Shown: positions 22,525-35,262 of the stretch, piece by piece
Numbering within the stretch: the stretch's first letter is position 1
Layout: each line of letters starts with the position of its first letter
Origin: Rusavskia elegans
Lineage: Eukaryota > Ascomycota > Lecanoromycetes > Teloschistales > Teloschistaceae
DNA length: 64,000 nucleotides
Direction: 5' to 3'
NCBI GenBank assembly: GCA_011316305.1
Contig: SAUG01000124.1
Span: forward strand, 62,001 to 126,000
Translations under genes and position numbers: made by a program
The notes under the pieces: model-generated
The model's database searches: none
Told to the model about the DNA's origin: nothing
The model's input: only the letters and a program-made list of their open reading frames with translations

Positions 22525-23883
22525 TTATGTTTTGATCTCTAATTCGGCTGCTTTCCGTAATCGGTTCATTACAGCTGCGGCCGCATCGCCCTCGGTCTCC
22601 TTGATGGCCTCGACGAAGATCACATCCACTCCGTCAAGATCCAGCTCCCGCAGTGCAGAGAACAGACCTTGAGCTATGCCGGCTGCTCCATTGCCCAGAT
22701 TGACGGACGAGAATTGTATTGATTCGGCATGTTGGTTGATTTCTCCATTCATCGGAGGGCCATCCCCAGATCCGTCATTCGGCGTGTCGGCTGCGAGTGT
22801 TTTCATTGCAAATCTGCGATGGAAGCCTATCGTTCCAGAGTTCCAGGATGCGTTGGGATCTTGAATTATAGTAGTCTGGGGCATTTCCAGGTCTTCGGCT
22901 CTCCATGTCATGGTGGTCACAAGGCCGACTTTCCCTCTGGCTGGTAGATAATTGGTTACGAGGCCGAAAGTCAGCTGGCCATGGACCAAGATGACCCTAG
23001 CGTTCGGAGAGTAATGCTTGTATTTCATACCCGGTGCTCGGGGTGCAATGATCTCTACGCTGTTGCTGTAGCCGATCGCTACGTGCTCCCATCCTCGACA
23101 CTGCCGTATCATTTCGATCGAAACTCCACCAGGCCGTAGAATTGCCGGCGGACTGGTCAAACCATCGACGACGGTACTCTCTATACCGACCATGCATGGT
23201 CCACCGTCTATTATCAAGTCGATGCGTCCGGAAAGATCATGCAGGACATGAGCAGCCGTGGTTGGCGAAGGTCTCGTGGATGCGTTAGCAGACGGGGCAG
23301 CAAGCGGCAGGCCAGCCAAGTGGATAAGAGCTAGAGCAAGTCGGGAGGACGGCATACGGACACCAAAGGTGGACAGGGAACCTGTCACGACTGAGGCTAG
23401 AGGTGATGGGTTAGGGAGTGGCAGTAGGATACTCAACGGACCAGGCCAGAAGCGAGAGATGAGGGAATCATAGATGGCAGGGATCTCCCCCTGGTTGCCA
23501 GCGTGTGGAGAGTCATCTCGCGAGCCCGCGGTCGATCCAAGGAGTCGACGAAGTTGACCGAGGGAGCTGATATGGACGATGAGAGGATTGTCGGCCGGCC
23601 TTTGTTTGGCGGCGTAGATGCCAGCGACAGCGTCACTTCTTGTTGCGTCGGCACCGAGACCGTAGACGGTTTCTGTAGGGAACGCGACAGGTAGACTCGA
23701 CGTTTGCAGCTGCTTGACGGCTTGAAGCAGGTTGTTGGCATCGTGGCTGTTTTTGGAGAGGTTGATGTCCCAATCTCCAAGGAAAGATTTATCAGGCTCG
23801 TGGAAGATGAAGTCCCCAATCTTATCCACATCAACTGCGAGGACTTGTGTATTTGTACCCGACTTCTGCTCGTCTTGATCCAT
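22525..23883 (-). CDS. SUA5: Threonylcarbamoyl-AMP synthase Sua5
   Basis: Sua5 makes threonylcarbamoyl-AMP from threonine, bicarbonate and ATP, the first step of t6A37 modification of ANN-decoding tRNAs in cytosol and mitochondria. A single exon encodes 452 residues. The YrdC domain shows PVAFPTETVYGLGADATRSD, YAAKQRPADNPLIVHISSL (the KRxxxNPL-like substrate motif), FWPGPLSILLP, FGVRMPSSRLALALI and APSANASTRPSPTTAAHVL. GIESTVVDGL and AILRPGGVS follow. The Sua5-specific C-terminal domain begins at PGMKYKHYSPNARVIL and ends near FVEAIKETEGDAAAAVMNRL. The open frame continues two codons upstream to a TTG, but 23883 is the first ATG. I looked for an upstream exon carrying a mitochondrial presequence and found no frame-compatible splice. 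Confidence 0.92.
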   Translation of the reverse strand: MDQDEQKSGTNTQVLAVDVDKIGDFIFHEPDKSFLGDWDINLSKNSHDANNLLQAVKQLQTSSLPVAFPTETVYGLGADATRSDAVAGIYAAKQRPADNPLIVHISSLGQLRRLLGSTAGSRDDSPHAGNQGEIPAIYDSLISRFWPGPLSILLPLPNPSPLASVVTGSLSTFGVRMPSSRLALALIHLAGLPLAAPSANASTRPSPTTAAHVLHDLSGRIDLIIDGGPCMVGIESTVVDGLTSPPAILRPGGVSIEMIRQCRGWEHVAIGYSNSVEIIAPRAPGMKYKHYSPNARVILVHGQLTFGLVTNYLPARGKVGLVTTMTWRAEDLEMPQTTIIQDPNASWNSGTIGFHRRFAMKTLAADTPNDGSGDGPPMNGEINQHAESIQFSSVNLGNGAAGIAQGLFSALRELDLDGVDVIFVEAIKETEGDAAAAVMNRLRKAAELEIKT

Positions 23884-24363
23884 GGCCAAAATTGTCCCCC
23901 TGGATGATCGCGGAGAATTGGAGGTAGCGAATGAAATGTGGAGAGGAGAGATAAGGAGTTGACAATACCTTTGGAATACGATTGGCCGTTGAAGGTGGGA
24001 AGCATCGTTTCAAGCTCAAGAAAGGTACGGACGATGTGATCAATAGTCGAGGCGGCTTAACTACCGGATGCTGCGCTGCGGTGTTGGTCCACACGAGGTA
24101 CATGATGTTACAGCTATCGCTCATGCCTTGTTATCCTGGCAAACACGTACAAGACGGCTCGTAGGGAAAGCCTGGATCACGAGTGCGAAATTATGAGTTG
24201 GAACCTCGAGACGTGGTTGGCTGCCGCTGGAGGAGAGGATGACACGAAGGATCAAGGGTGCTATGTGAAATAGAATGTAGGTATGCAAAGGCCATATTAA
24301 TGGCCGCAAGGCCGTCCGGCGGCCAACTATGTATGCTTTCTTATGCAAGGTAATTTTGCTTCG
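23884..24363. other. Intergenic region between SUA5 start and COG4 stop
   Basis: This 480 bp lies between two minus-strand genes and must include the SUA5 promoter and COG4 3' end. A GC-rich hairpin-like stretch (GGCCGCAAGGCCGTCCGGCG) is at about 24302-24321. No gene was recognised. Confidence 0.35.
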
Positions 24364-26919
24364 TCACTGTTTCCGGCTTTGCAGCATCGCTCGAGCCCGG
24401 GCACGCTCATCGCCGTCGAGTATCCATCCTGCGTCCTGCACCACATCCGACACCGAGACGCTTGAGGTCTGCGTCTCGGCCCATTCATCCTCTTCCATAT
24501 TCATGATAAGGCAAATCTGAGTACAGCGCGCAAAAGCATCCCTTAACCCATACCGACTTCCTCGCACGACAATGTTGACAAGGCCTGCGATATCTCTCTC
24601 CAACCGGATCGCTCCATAATCGTTGATTCGACCGTAGTAGCTCCAGATGCGCTTCTCAAGCACATCGGCAAGGTAGGAGACGACGGTGTTCAGCAGCCGC
24701 TCATAATTGCTGTTCGTGAAGATCCTGGCAACAGGCTTGGTGAGTGCATCCCAGCCGCGCTGGAAGTGGTCTTGTGCTCCCTCGTCGGCTCCGTGGTCGG
24801 ACCCGTCGTCGTCTTCAATCAAACTTTTCGCTTCTGCGTGGCCTTCCTCATTCATCTGGTAGTCGATGTCGCGGAAGGCGTCGGAGAGAAGTGGCCGTAA
24901 TCGGGGTTTCACCACATTCTTGAACACGACATATATGCCATCGCCAATCAACTCCGACGCTTTGGCCTGAAAACTCTGTTGAAGTGACTTGAGCATGTTC
25001 GCCGCGTGCGATGCATCGCCTTCGAAGGGATATAGCGAATCCAATGACTTGGACGACGCTTCGGCCTTCTCCTCGGATAAGTCCGCGCCGTGGAACCCTT
25101 CAAGCCAGGACTGGACGATCCTTCTCACGTAATCACACCCTATATCCAGGTCATTGATGAGGACAAGGAAAGCGAGAATTGTATTTTCGGGCGGCAGTGC
25201 GCCTTGAACGGCAGCCTTGGGGTAGCACTCGTCACGCATCTTACGCTGTAGCATCCCAATGAAATCGGAATCTAGTACCCGTGTGACAGAAGGCAAAACA
25301 CTAGAAACGACGGATCGTTGAGAAGTTGCGAGGGATCTCTCTACGACCTGATTGACAATGTACATCACGTCGTCCACCGCTGACGAGATATACGGGGCGT
25401 GAGAATGCGGCGGTTTGGCTAGATTAAGGGATAGACCCGATGGCTGCTCATCGAGTTGAAAGGCCCGTTCTACTGACCGGCGGAGGAGGAAAGTAGTCAT
25501 TGCGTTGATCGGCGTGGTGATTCGGTCAGCCATCTTTCGATTCAAGGCGGAAGTCGTTATGAACGACGGTACCTTGAGGACTTCATGTTCCACTTTCTTC
25601 TGCATTGACTCCTGCTTCGTCGAATGGTCAGCGGTCTCCATCTATGAGATCCATGATTGACGTCCTACCATGCATTGAAGTGCGATGAACCTACAATACA
25701 GGGACCAACGGGCAGCCATTGCGGTCATCTCGCTCAGGAGAGCATCGATCCCTTTGGTATCAATACCCTCCTCATCTTGGCGTCGAGAATCTCCCAGAAC
25801 TCTCCTTTTGTTTGGGGAGCCAGCACGTGGTGTGCTGCTTCTGGCGGGCTGAGCTGGGAGAAAGCTTTGAACAAGGAAGGTGAACGCATAGGATCTGATG
25901 TCAGTAAGTCTTCTATCGATTGATCTTTCATCGCTCCAGGTGTCGATGATGATTCCACCCTGAATGTCTGCTTCCGTCTGAAGCCTTTCTATCACGCGAA
26001 CCATACTTCCAGCCCCGTAATGAAGTTCGACCAAGCCACCGTGATGCTCTACTATCTGAGCAATGTGTTCGAAAAGCTTGGTGAGGGTGTTGGCGTAGAA
26101 GAAACCTTCTGTAGCCTGTGAGCCCCCAGTGCTAGCGTTCAGGTTACTCCTTGCCCTGGCTGCAACACTCTGGCAGACGTAACGCCCGTATACATCTAGA
26201 CCCACACCGGACTTTCCAATCAGTGGGAACAGCTTGAAGAACCTGGTAACCTTGGACCCGTTGTTCTCAGCAGCTGCTCTTTGAAATTCACGAATGAAAA
26301 GACCTTGAAGCGACTCTGCCGCTTGCTCCAAAGTTGTGTTTGGAGGATCTGGGACTTCCGAGGTTGGCACAATCTCCTCGGCGAAGGAGCCATTGATAAC
26401 ACTGGGAGGGATCCTGGAAGCGCGATTCAAGTAAGTAGCAGCAGCTTCCCAATCCTGGGCGGCGCCCATGGAGCCTGTGACACCCAGCACGCATGTTTTG
26501 AGCTCGGCGACTTGCTCGACAACATGCAAGGTATCCTTGACGCGGGCTTGCTCAAGATCCAGGCGACTGACTGCGGCCGATATACGCTTGGCAGCAAGGG
26601 CGGCATTGGAAAGCATGGTATTGCCGATGGATCGAGTTGATACTGCTTGAGAGCCAAGAGTGGCTCTAGAGATGTCAAGGCGTGCCAAAGAACGGTTCAG
26701 CTCGTTCTGTGAAGCGACCAGGGCATTCAAGCGTTGGGTGACGATCGCTTCTTGCTGGCAGAGCTCGCCCATTGTGGCCTGTACCTCTGCCAGAGACACC
26801 ACACGGTCCAGCTCACATGGTAGTACTTCAACCGCATTTCCTGGCTTTGGGGTTTGCGGAACAGTATCTCTCTGTGCTCCATGGAACATCGACACCTGCT
26901 GCACTCTCATAGCACTCAT
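24364..26919 (-). CDS. COG4: Conserved oligomeric Golgi complex subunit 4
   Basis: COG4 belongs to lobe A of the COG tethering complex, which captures retrograde vesicles at the Golgi and binds SNAREs. Exons 26919-25669 and 25611-24364 give 832 residues. The N-terminal half has coiled-coil heptads (about 30-150). The COG4 domain includes FIREFQRAAAENNGSKVTRF, FKLFPLIGKSGVGLDVYGRY, ANTLTKLFEHIAQIVEHHGG and LYCRFIALQC. After the junction come LRRSVERAFQLDE, SAVDDVMYIVNQVVERSLAT and LDSDFIGMLQRKMRDECYPK. The raw frame has a TAG at 25644-25642. A 57 nt intron (25668-25612; gtagga...gaagcag, with branch-like GCTGAC 15-20 nt before the acceptor) removes it and keeps the frame, so I read this as an intron rather than a nonsense mutation. 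The donor is weak. Confidence 0.9.
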
Positions 26920-27483
26920 TAGACTCCTGAAGACTTTAGCTCGTCTGCTGCAGGATCACCGCGATACAGTCATCAAAGGCCCTGTGACCACATTCAATGT
27001 ACTTGAAAACCGGACCATCGCGAGAAAGGAATTGTGAAACACTAACCAGTAGTGAGCCCCCAAAATTGATGGTATTCAATCATTAAGGTACTGGGTTCAA
27101 TTCCTAGTGGCGTCGATACAGTGGTCTGTATGGCTCGGCCTGCCGCCACGCCCTACACGCCTGGAAGCCGCCCGTAACCCCAGCCTATACGCCAATACCG
27201 CAATACCGCAATACCGTAATACCACTACGTATATAGGACAGAAGTATCGATATTAAATATCAAGGGTAATATTTTAGTGATTCTATAGACGGCTTTTTAA
27301 GATATTTTTTCCTGCTAAAAGCTTGAATTAGACAGCGAATATCTTCCAAAAAAGCGAGATCTACTTCAGCCGTTTTATCAAATCTATCTGTATTTAGTTA
27401 TTTTATAAGTCGGTAGAGTTATTGATACCGGTAGAATCGATACTATAAATTCTTTAGTAGAATATTATAGTATTAGAAGTTAC

Positions 27484-27723
27484 TGTAAAGTGGATATATT
27501 CCTAGGGCATTGCACGATTGTAGATCAGACGAAAAGTATATTGTAGAATTAATTTATATCCTAGAAAGACTGGAATATAGCCTAATAATAAAAGAAAAGA
27601 AAAAAGCGGGAAAGGATCAAAATCCGATATACTAGCGACGTTCTAGCGACTAGGCGGCGAGTTTTATTTTTAAACGTTTTAATTATATCTCTAAAGTTTA
27701 TATAACGCGTCTAATATTTTATA
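27484..27723 (-). repeat. 3' LTR of gypsy element 1
   Basis: This 240 bp repeat aligns end to end with 36856-37095. Its outer part (27484 to about 27540) keeps mixed composition, while its inner part is strongly AT-shifted. Differences from the other LTR are overwhelmingly C/T and G/A. Confidence 0.9.
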
Positions 27724-30700
27724 ATTACCTTTTTTTTAGTAATATTATCTCCGATATTTTACTATATCTATTTATATATTTATAGAATTTATTAAATAAA
27801 TCTATTAACTTTATAGTTAACTATAAAAATTAAAAAAGATAAAAAAAAAAAATTACTCTATAGCTATTATTATAATCAGCTTCTATCTATATATAATTAT
27901 ATTTTAGTTATATAAATTCAAATTAGAATAAAGCTAAAAAATAAAGCTAAAAGGCGATACTACTAGAATTTAAATTTAGGTCTTTTATTTAGTAAGATAC
28001 GATTATAATTATAATTAAAACTACTAGCTACTATATTATAGTATCGGTTAAATTAACGTTATAACTTTATTTTAGTATATATATTTAAAAGAATATACTA
28101 TATCTATAGGTATATATTATAGCCGCGTATCTATAAATATACGAATTATAAATAATACTAGATAAAAATTCTAATAAATATAATCGAACTCGAATCTAAT
28201 ATAAATATTTAAGGATTTTAAATAGTAAATAAACGTTCGGAATCATACGGTTCTAATACGCTAGCGATAATATAGTAATATTTTATTTAATAGAAATTCT
28301 AATTTTCTATATTTTAATTATTCGAATAGTTTTTTATTATTTATATAAATTCTTTACTTTTATATATATAAATATATCTTTTCTACTATATATTAGATAT
28401 TTATACTATATAACTAGTAATTATAGCGATATAAATCGTTTACGCTCTATCTTCGAATATTTAAAAAACTATTTTACTAATATTTGCTCTAAATATAAAA
28501 AGGATTAAAAGAATTTATCTAATTATAAAACGGTATAGCTTTTTCTATTATATTAATTGAAAGCTAACTATAATAGATTCTTTATTCTTTCGACTCGGCT
28601 GTAAAATAAATAATAAATATTTATAGGTTTACGGTTTAGAATAAAAAAGAACTATTTTTTAATAATTATAAATTTATAAAAAAGTTTATTTTAGATATTA
28701 TATATATTATTAAATTTATCTCTACTTTTAAAGCGATACTATATAATTTTATATAGGTATTTACGACTTTTAACTATTTCGCGACGATATTAAATTCTAT
28801 TTTTAAGCGCCTAGATATATATAAATACGTTAACTAAAGTTTAGTTCGAAAGAATAAAACTATACGGGCTAAACTAGCTATTCTAGAATATAAGTTTTAT
28901 AAATATAAAGTCTAGCGGACTGTTATTATTTCTAATTCTTTTTTATAAAACTTCGATTTTCTCTTATATTTACCGTCTCTATTTAATTTTTATCGCGAAA
29001 GTTCCGTTCCGTCGGCGGTATCTAGACTTCTATCTTTTAGAGTAGATACTACTAGTACCCCGGCGGTAGTATAGATATCTACTATAGTATTTCGTTCTAT
29101 TACTATATTACGTTTATTTTTCGGTTTAAAACTTTTAAATATAATTCGATAATCTTTTATATAAAATAGCTAATTGCTAACGCGTCGCTATAAGATCGGA
29201 TAATACTTTATAAATTATAGTATTTTCTATTATAGAAAGATACGAATTTTATCTACTTCTAGCTAGTACTATTTATTAGATTTCGGACGATAGACTAAAT
29301 AGACCTATTTCGATATATACGCCGACTTTAGAATATTCGATACTAATAATTAAGTAATCTATATCTACTATCGAAATTTCTTCGCGTAAATCGATATTTC
29401 TTTTATTTTTCTAGTTATTTCCGAAGCCGATATAACTTTCTAGTAGACTATTTTATATATTTAATAACTATAATAATAAAAAATTATATCGAATTATCTT
29501 TCTATATATTATTAAATAAAAGAAAGATATATATTTATTTCCGATAGTTCTATTATAGTTTCCGTTAATTTTTTTACCTATTACTTTATTATAGTCTCTA
29601 TTAACTTTCCTATACGCAGCTTCGAAGGCGCCGGAAATATCCGGACTCTAGTTTCTAGAAATTAGAATTACCGGTACCTCGACTCTTTAGATAGTTTCTT
29701 TATTAAATAGTCTAATATTTTTTAATATCTTCGATTCTATTTATAAATTTTTATAAATCTTTTTTTCGGTAGTATTAAAGTAGATTATTTTTCCGGCGCT
29801 ATTTCCTCTATTTATTATAGAATAAAAAGATAGTTTAGAATAGAAATATATAGTAAAACTAGATCGGTTACGTAAGCGTAGATATCTAAAAACTAAAATA
29901 TATAATTTATATTATAGTAAATAAAATCTCTAGTATTATAAATTTTATAGAATAATTTAAAAGAATTTATTAATTATAAATCTATTTCTAGATATATATA
30001 TTATATATATATTCTATAAACGTCTAATGCCTATAATTATAGCTTATTTCTATTAAAATCTACCTTTTTTATATTTCTTTATTAGAGGGTTATTTTAATT
30101 ATATATTTCGATAAATTCCTATATATTTTTAAAGTCTTTTTATAGCTACTAGAAATTATATTCCTTTAGCTAACTAGCTTATTTAATTAGATATTTAACT
30201 TTTAGTTTCTTATTCTTTTTAGGTTTTATAAATCTTTTATCTAAAATAGTTTCTATTTTATATTCCTTTTTATTATCGATAAAATCCGGTAATAGATACT
30301 TTAGTAGTTCGCTATTCTAGCGGTAATAGAACTTTTCTAATAAAGATATATAAAAGGTATTATAGATCTTTAATCTAATTAAAAGAACTAACCGGTAAAT
30401 CTAAAAACCTATATACTTCGAAATATAATATAATTTTACGAATTTAGGAGTAATTTATTTTAATTATTTAAATTTTAGGTTTTTTTTAGATAATAGTATT
30501 AAATTATTAACTTTATATTCTATCGGTTAATATTTTTTATTATAGTATTTAATTTAGTTTATTTAAATTTAATTCTAATTTATATATATCGATTCGTATA
30601 TCTTTTATAAATTTACGATTTTTTTCTTTACTACTAGTATCTTTATATTTACTATTTCCTTTTCTATAGCGTTATTTTTAACGTTTTCGAATATTATATC

Positions 30701-32125
30701 TAGATTATAGTCTATAAATATTTTAAAAAGGAATATTTTTATAATATTATATTCGCTATTATTATAGATAAATTTAGCTAAAGATAGAAATTTAATCTAG
30801 TTTTTCTATTTTTTATAAATATATACTTGTAGATAAAATTCTAGTAATTAATTTTATTATTTAATCTATCCGTCTATTTAAAAATAGAATATAGTATTTA
30901 AACGACGTTTAATTTTTAGATAATAGTAGATTTCCGACTAGAATTTATTTATAAATAGCGAGTCTCTATCGCTAATAATTTTATTAGAAATAAATCTTTT
31001 ATATTAAAGTTTATTGATAATAAATTCTATAAAATCCTTTATATTAATTATTTTATAATAAAAGATATACTTTACTATTTTAGTAAATTAATCGACGGCT
31101 AGAAATACTAAATCTACTACGTTTTAAAAATATCGAATAGATAGTAATCTAGTAATAAAATCAATTACTATCTCTTTCTATAATTATATAGAGTATTAAA
31201 GATTCTAAATCTTTTTATATAGTTTATATTTATAGACTTTAACTTATTAATAGATATTATACGTTTCTATATATTTTCTAATATATTTAGATAGTTTCGA
31301 CTAGCTATAGCTACGATAAATAAGCGATAAAGTTCGCTAATATCTAAAATATCTAGCTATAGAATTATTATAATATTTTACTAGAAACTTTATATATAGT
31401 ACCTTATTTTTAGATATATATAAGGACTTTTTATAAAGGAAAAAACCAGTTTTTACTTCTATATTCTATAGCCCGGCTTTCTTTTTTAATTTATATTTAA
31501 TAGTTTATAAACGTTTCTAAATATCGGTATTCCGATTTTAAAATTAGATAAATATATCGCGTATACTAGAAGTTATTTTACTATAAACCGTTTTATTAAT
31601 AGCAGCCTTCTATATCGTTTAATATAAGATATTTAGACTATAGTATATATTTCTAGTAATAGAATTTATTCTATTATTATATCTTTTATTAGAAAAAATC
31701 GTTACTAATCTATTACTACTATATCAATAGCCTATTATATCCGAAGGTATTTTCGATATACGAAATATATCGCGTTTTTTATTTAATAGTAAAAGATTAA
31801 TTCTATTATCTTTAGAGTTTTTAGATTCTATAAAAGGTTTTTTAAGCCTTTTAGTTATACGCCTGTATAAAGTATAACTAATTCGAATCTTTCGTATAGT
31901 AAACGGTTTACTATTAGATTTATAGTCTATAAATTTTAGCTTTTGCTAAAGTATAGATAATATTATCTAGGTTTAAAAATTTATATCTTTATAATCCGGC
32001 TTTTTAGAAGGCGGATTAGCTGGATTAATTTTTTTTAAATAATAGAAAATATTAAAATCTATAGCAGCTAATTTAATAATCTAGCGATATTATCGAATAT
32101 TAAATTCTTTAATTTTTATAAAACT

Positions 32126-33640
32126 CCGAAGGTTATTATAATCTATCTAGACTTTTACTATATATTTCGCGCCTTTAAAATAATATTTCTATTATTCGAA
32201 AACTTTAATAATAGCGAGAAGTTCGGTATTATACGTTTTATAATTATATTCGATAGAAATTATTTTTTTTAACTAGAATATAACTAGACGCTAGTAGCTA
32301 TTTTTATTAGATTAAAATATAATTCTAACTAATCCGATTTTAGAAGTATTAATTTTAATATAAATTTTTTTTTTAAATCGAAATACTATAATATCCCGAT
32401 AGTATTAAAAATAGACTGGTCGTCGGATCGGATTTCGAATCCGGATTAGCTAATCCGACCCGATCCGGCCGGATTTTAAACCCGAGTTAGCTAATCCGAT
32501 TCGACCCGCTAAAATAAAATTTTAATACTAAACCCTAGTATAAAAGAATAACTCTAGTATAAAAATTATACCGATTTATTTAAAAATATTCTAATTAATT
32601 AATTACGCTAGCTAGAAAGGTTTTAGTAAAATTATTTATATTATCTAATTATACTACCTATTATATAAATTTAAAAAATTAAAATATATAGGTTTATTCT
32701 ATATATAGAAGGTTTAGCGGATATCCGAATTCGATCCGGATTCGATTCGGACCCGACCGTTTAACGAATCGAACCGGTTTAACCCGCTAAGAAATCAGGT
32801 CGGGTCCGACAGTTCGATAGAAATCCGACCCGAAGTAGCCAGTCTAATTAAAAATATATTTTAGTTTTTCGAAAGCTTTTTAGATTTTAATAATTTAGTA
32901 AAACGGTTCCGATTTTTTTCCGGCTACGTTTCCTATAAATAAACTCGTTAGAGATACTATAATCGGAAAATACTAGTAGATAAAATACTAATAGAAATTA
33001 ATAAATTTTAAAAAAATCTATATTTTCCGGTAAGTTTTTAGAACTAACTATTTCTAAATAGTTTTTATTCGTTCCGGATCTATCGATATACCTTCTATAA
33101 ATATAATAAAGTTTAAAAATTCTATACTTTTAATATTAAAAGTATATTTTTTAAAGTTAAAATATAGCTATATATTACGAAGCTTTCGAGCGATCTATTT
33201 AATATATTTTTAATATTTTTTTTCCGAATTAAAAAGGATAAAGATATTATCTAGATAGACTATATAGTAATTATTAACTAATTTTCTTTAAATCCGATTA
33301 ATATAAGCTTAAAAAGTTATAGATATATTAGTAAAACTAAAAGATATTATAAAATATTTAAAATATTTATATTTTATACGAAACGCGGTTTTTTATTTAT
33401 TATCTTTTTTAATTTTAATTTAATAATAGATATCTTTAATATTATATTTAGAAAAATATTTTACTCTAGATAATCGATCTAGAATTTTAGAAATAAAAGG
33501 TAAAAGATAACGGTTTTTAATTATTATTTTATTAAGGCCTTTATAGTCGACGTATATAAGAAAACTACTATCTTTTTTTAATATAAAAAGAATTAGAGCT
33601 TCTATAAAAAAATATTAAATAACGAATCTAGCTTTTTTTT
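32126..33640 (-). pseudogene. Relic of gypsy reverse transcriptase and RNase H
   Basis: Translated on the minus strand, 33490-33640 gives a stretch recognisable as the RT fingers: VDYKGLNKIIIKNRYLLPFI, close to the family consensus VDYRGLNxVTIKNRYPLP. An in-frame TAA precedes it. At 33246-33257 the catalytic motif reads YLDN in place of YLDD, a G-to-A type change. At 32126-32143 an RNase H motif reads DYNNLR, in place of the usual DHNNLR. The block is split by the 435 bp insertion at 32412-32846. Stops are frequent, so it is dead. Confidence 0.8.
32412..32846. mobile_element. Non-autonomous alpha/omega TIR element, 435 bp
   Basis: It begins TAGACTGGTCGTCGGATCGG (the alpha end) and finishes with the inverted omega end, CGAAGTAGCCAGTCTA. 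It is flanked by perfect 8 bp duplications ATTAAAAA (32404-32411 and 32847-32854). It contains several CCGACCC/GGGTCGG palindromic units at both ends around an AT-rich core, with no coding capacity. It is inserted in the gypsy pol remnant between RT and RNase H. Confidence 0.85.
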
Positions 33641-34151
33641 AAAGTATTATCTAGATAATTCTATAGTTTATCGAGTTTATATTTAGATAGGCTATAAATT
33701 AGACTATATAGTAGATTTTTCCTATCTAGCTCGATTATATAATCGGTATTTTTAAACGGTAGTAAAAAATCTACTAGACGTATATTATAAACTTCGATTT
33801 CTTTATATATAAGTTCCGGAATTAATAGTTCGGGCTGTTATATATTTTTATCGTCTTTATTTTTATCGGCGCTGTTAGCTTTTATTTATATAGCGGTATT
33901 ATTATTAGATTTTATATATACGGCGGTAATCGATATTATATATATTAATATATATTTATCGGCCTATAATATACGAATAAAAACTATCGGTAAATTAATA
34001 TTAAAGCGGGTTAACTATTTTATTTCTATCTAATTATTTTATATAGTTTCATTATAGATAGGAAATTACTATTACTTTAATTCTAGATCTATAACTATAT
34101 ATATTTAATATAAAATTGATATATTTAAAAGAATACTATATTTATTAATTA

Positions 34152-34787
34152 TAGATTAGCTATTTCGGTACGGGTTCCTGTCGGTACTTCGGGAACCCGA
34201 CCCGAGTTTTAGTAAATTAGTTCGACCCGACCCGCTAAATAGTATAGGTCGGTTTCTAAAATTAGAACCGAAAATCGGGTCGAATTATAAAATAGAAACT
34301 AATAGAAATTCGATTCGATTCGCTAAACTAATAGTATAGTAATATATTATATATAATTAGTCTAATAATTAAATAATAATTAAATAATAATTAAATAATA
34401 ATTAAATAATAATTAAATAATAATTAAATAATAATTAAATAATAATTAAATACTAATTGAATAATAAATAATTAATTAAATATTAATAAATGATTTTTAA
34501 ATTTATTATTTTTAGAGGTAATATATTTAGATAATATATTTAAATTAACTAAAAACCTTCTAGCTAACCTAGTTATTTAACTAGAATTTTTTTAGATAAA
34601 TAATTTTAATTTTTTTATACTAGAGTTATACTTTTATACTAGATTTTAGCGGTTTTCGTAGGTCGAATCCGGGAACCCGGGTTCGACTCGAAACCGAGTC
34701 GGTTCGGTACCTAGAAAAGTCGGAACCGACTCGGTTCGAACCCGGGATACGAACTCGGGTTCGAAATCCGATCCGACGGCCAGTTTA
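34152..34787. mobile_element. Non-autonomous alpha/omega TIR element, 636 bp
   Basis: The omega end is on the left (TAGATTAGCTATTTCGGTAC) and the inverted alpha end on the right (CCGACGGCCAGTTTA). Flanks are ATTAATTA (34144-34151) and ATTAGTTA (34788-34795), an 8 bp duplication with one transition. The ends differ from the family consensus by C-to-T and G-to-A changes. The interior carries an 11 bp minisatellite. It is inserted in gypsy element 1 upstream of the RT relic. Confidence 0.82.
34363..34450. repeat. 11 bp minisatellite, 8 copies
   Basis: The unit TAATAATTAAA is repeated eight times in tandem without visible variation. It lies inside the 636 bp element; the related 592 bp copy at 59425 has about four to five imperfect units at the same relative place. 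Confidence 0.9.
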
Positions 34788-35102
34788 ATTAGTTATATCT
34801 AGAATATAGAATCGCGATATATATATTTCCCGACAGCTTTAATTATCTATTATTATCTAGTTTAAATTATATATTCTATAATAGATAGCGCGCTAATTTC
34901 TAATCTATTAAAAATAGAATTTCTCGGTTCTTTAAATAGATTTTAAATCGTATTAAATAATAAAAGATTAAAAAACGACGTTAATTTAAAAGTTTGAATC
35001 TAGGAATATTTTAGTTCTACTGTACCCTTTTACTAGTAATTCGATAAATACTTTTATTAGAAGACTGTTTTTTACTTTAATTTATTTATTCTAGGCTATT
35101 AT

Positions 35103-35262
35103 TAGTCTGGCCGTTTTGTCGGGTTTCGAACCCGGATCGGAGGAATCGATCCGAGTTTCTAACCGTATTAGGAAGGAAACTAACTTTAACTAGTAATTTT
35201 GACGCGTTAGCCACGTTTATCGCGAAGTCGAGTCGCCACTTTGAACCGAAATGGCCAGTCTA
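35103..35262. mobile_element. 160 bp miniature TIR element, copy 1
   Basis: It begins TAGTCTGGCCGTTTTGTCGG and ends AAATGGCCAGTCTA. It is flanked by perfect 8 bp duplications GCTATTAT (35095-35102 and 35263-35270). An almost identical copy, also 160 bp, is at 48871-49030. It keeps mixed base composition inside the AT-rich gypsy remnant. Confidence 0.9.

Noticed and set aside
25642..25644. Nonsense mutation splitting COG4
   Set aside because: A 57 nt intron with a branch motif removes the stop and restores the conserved reading frame.
27050..27120. Possible tRNA: CTGGGTTCAATTCCTAG looks like a T arm followed by TGGCGTC
   Set aside because: No matching 5' acceptor strand, D arm or A box at the expected distance upstream; a chance T-arm-like hairpin is more likely.
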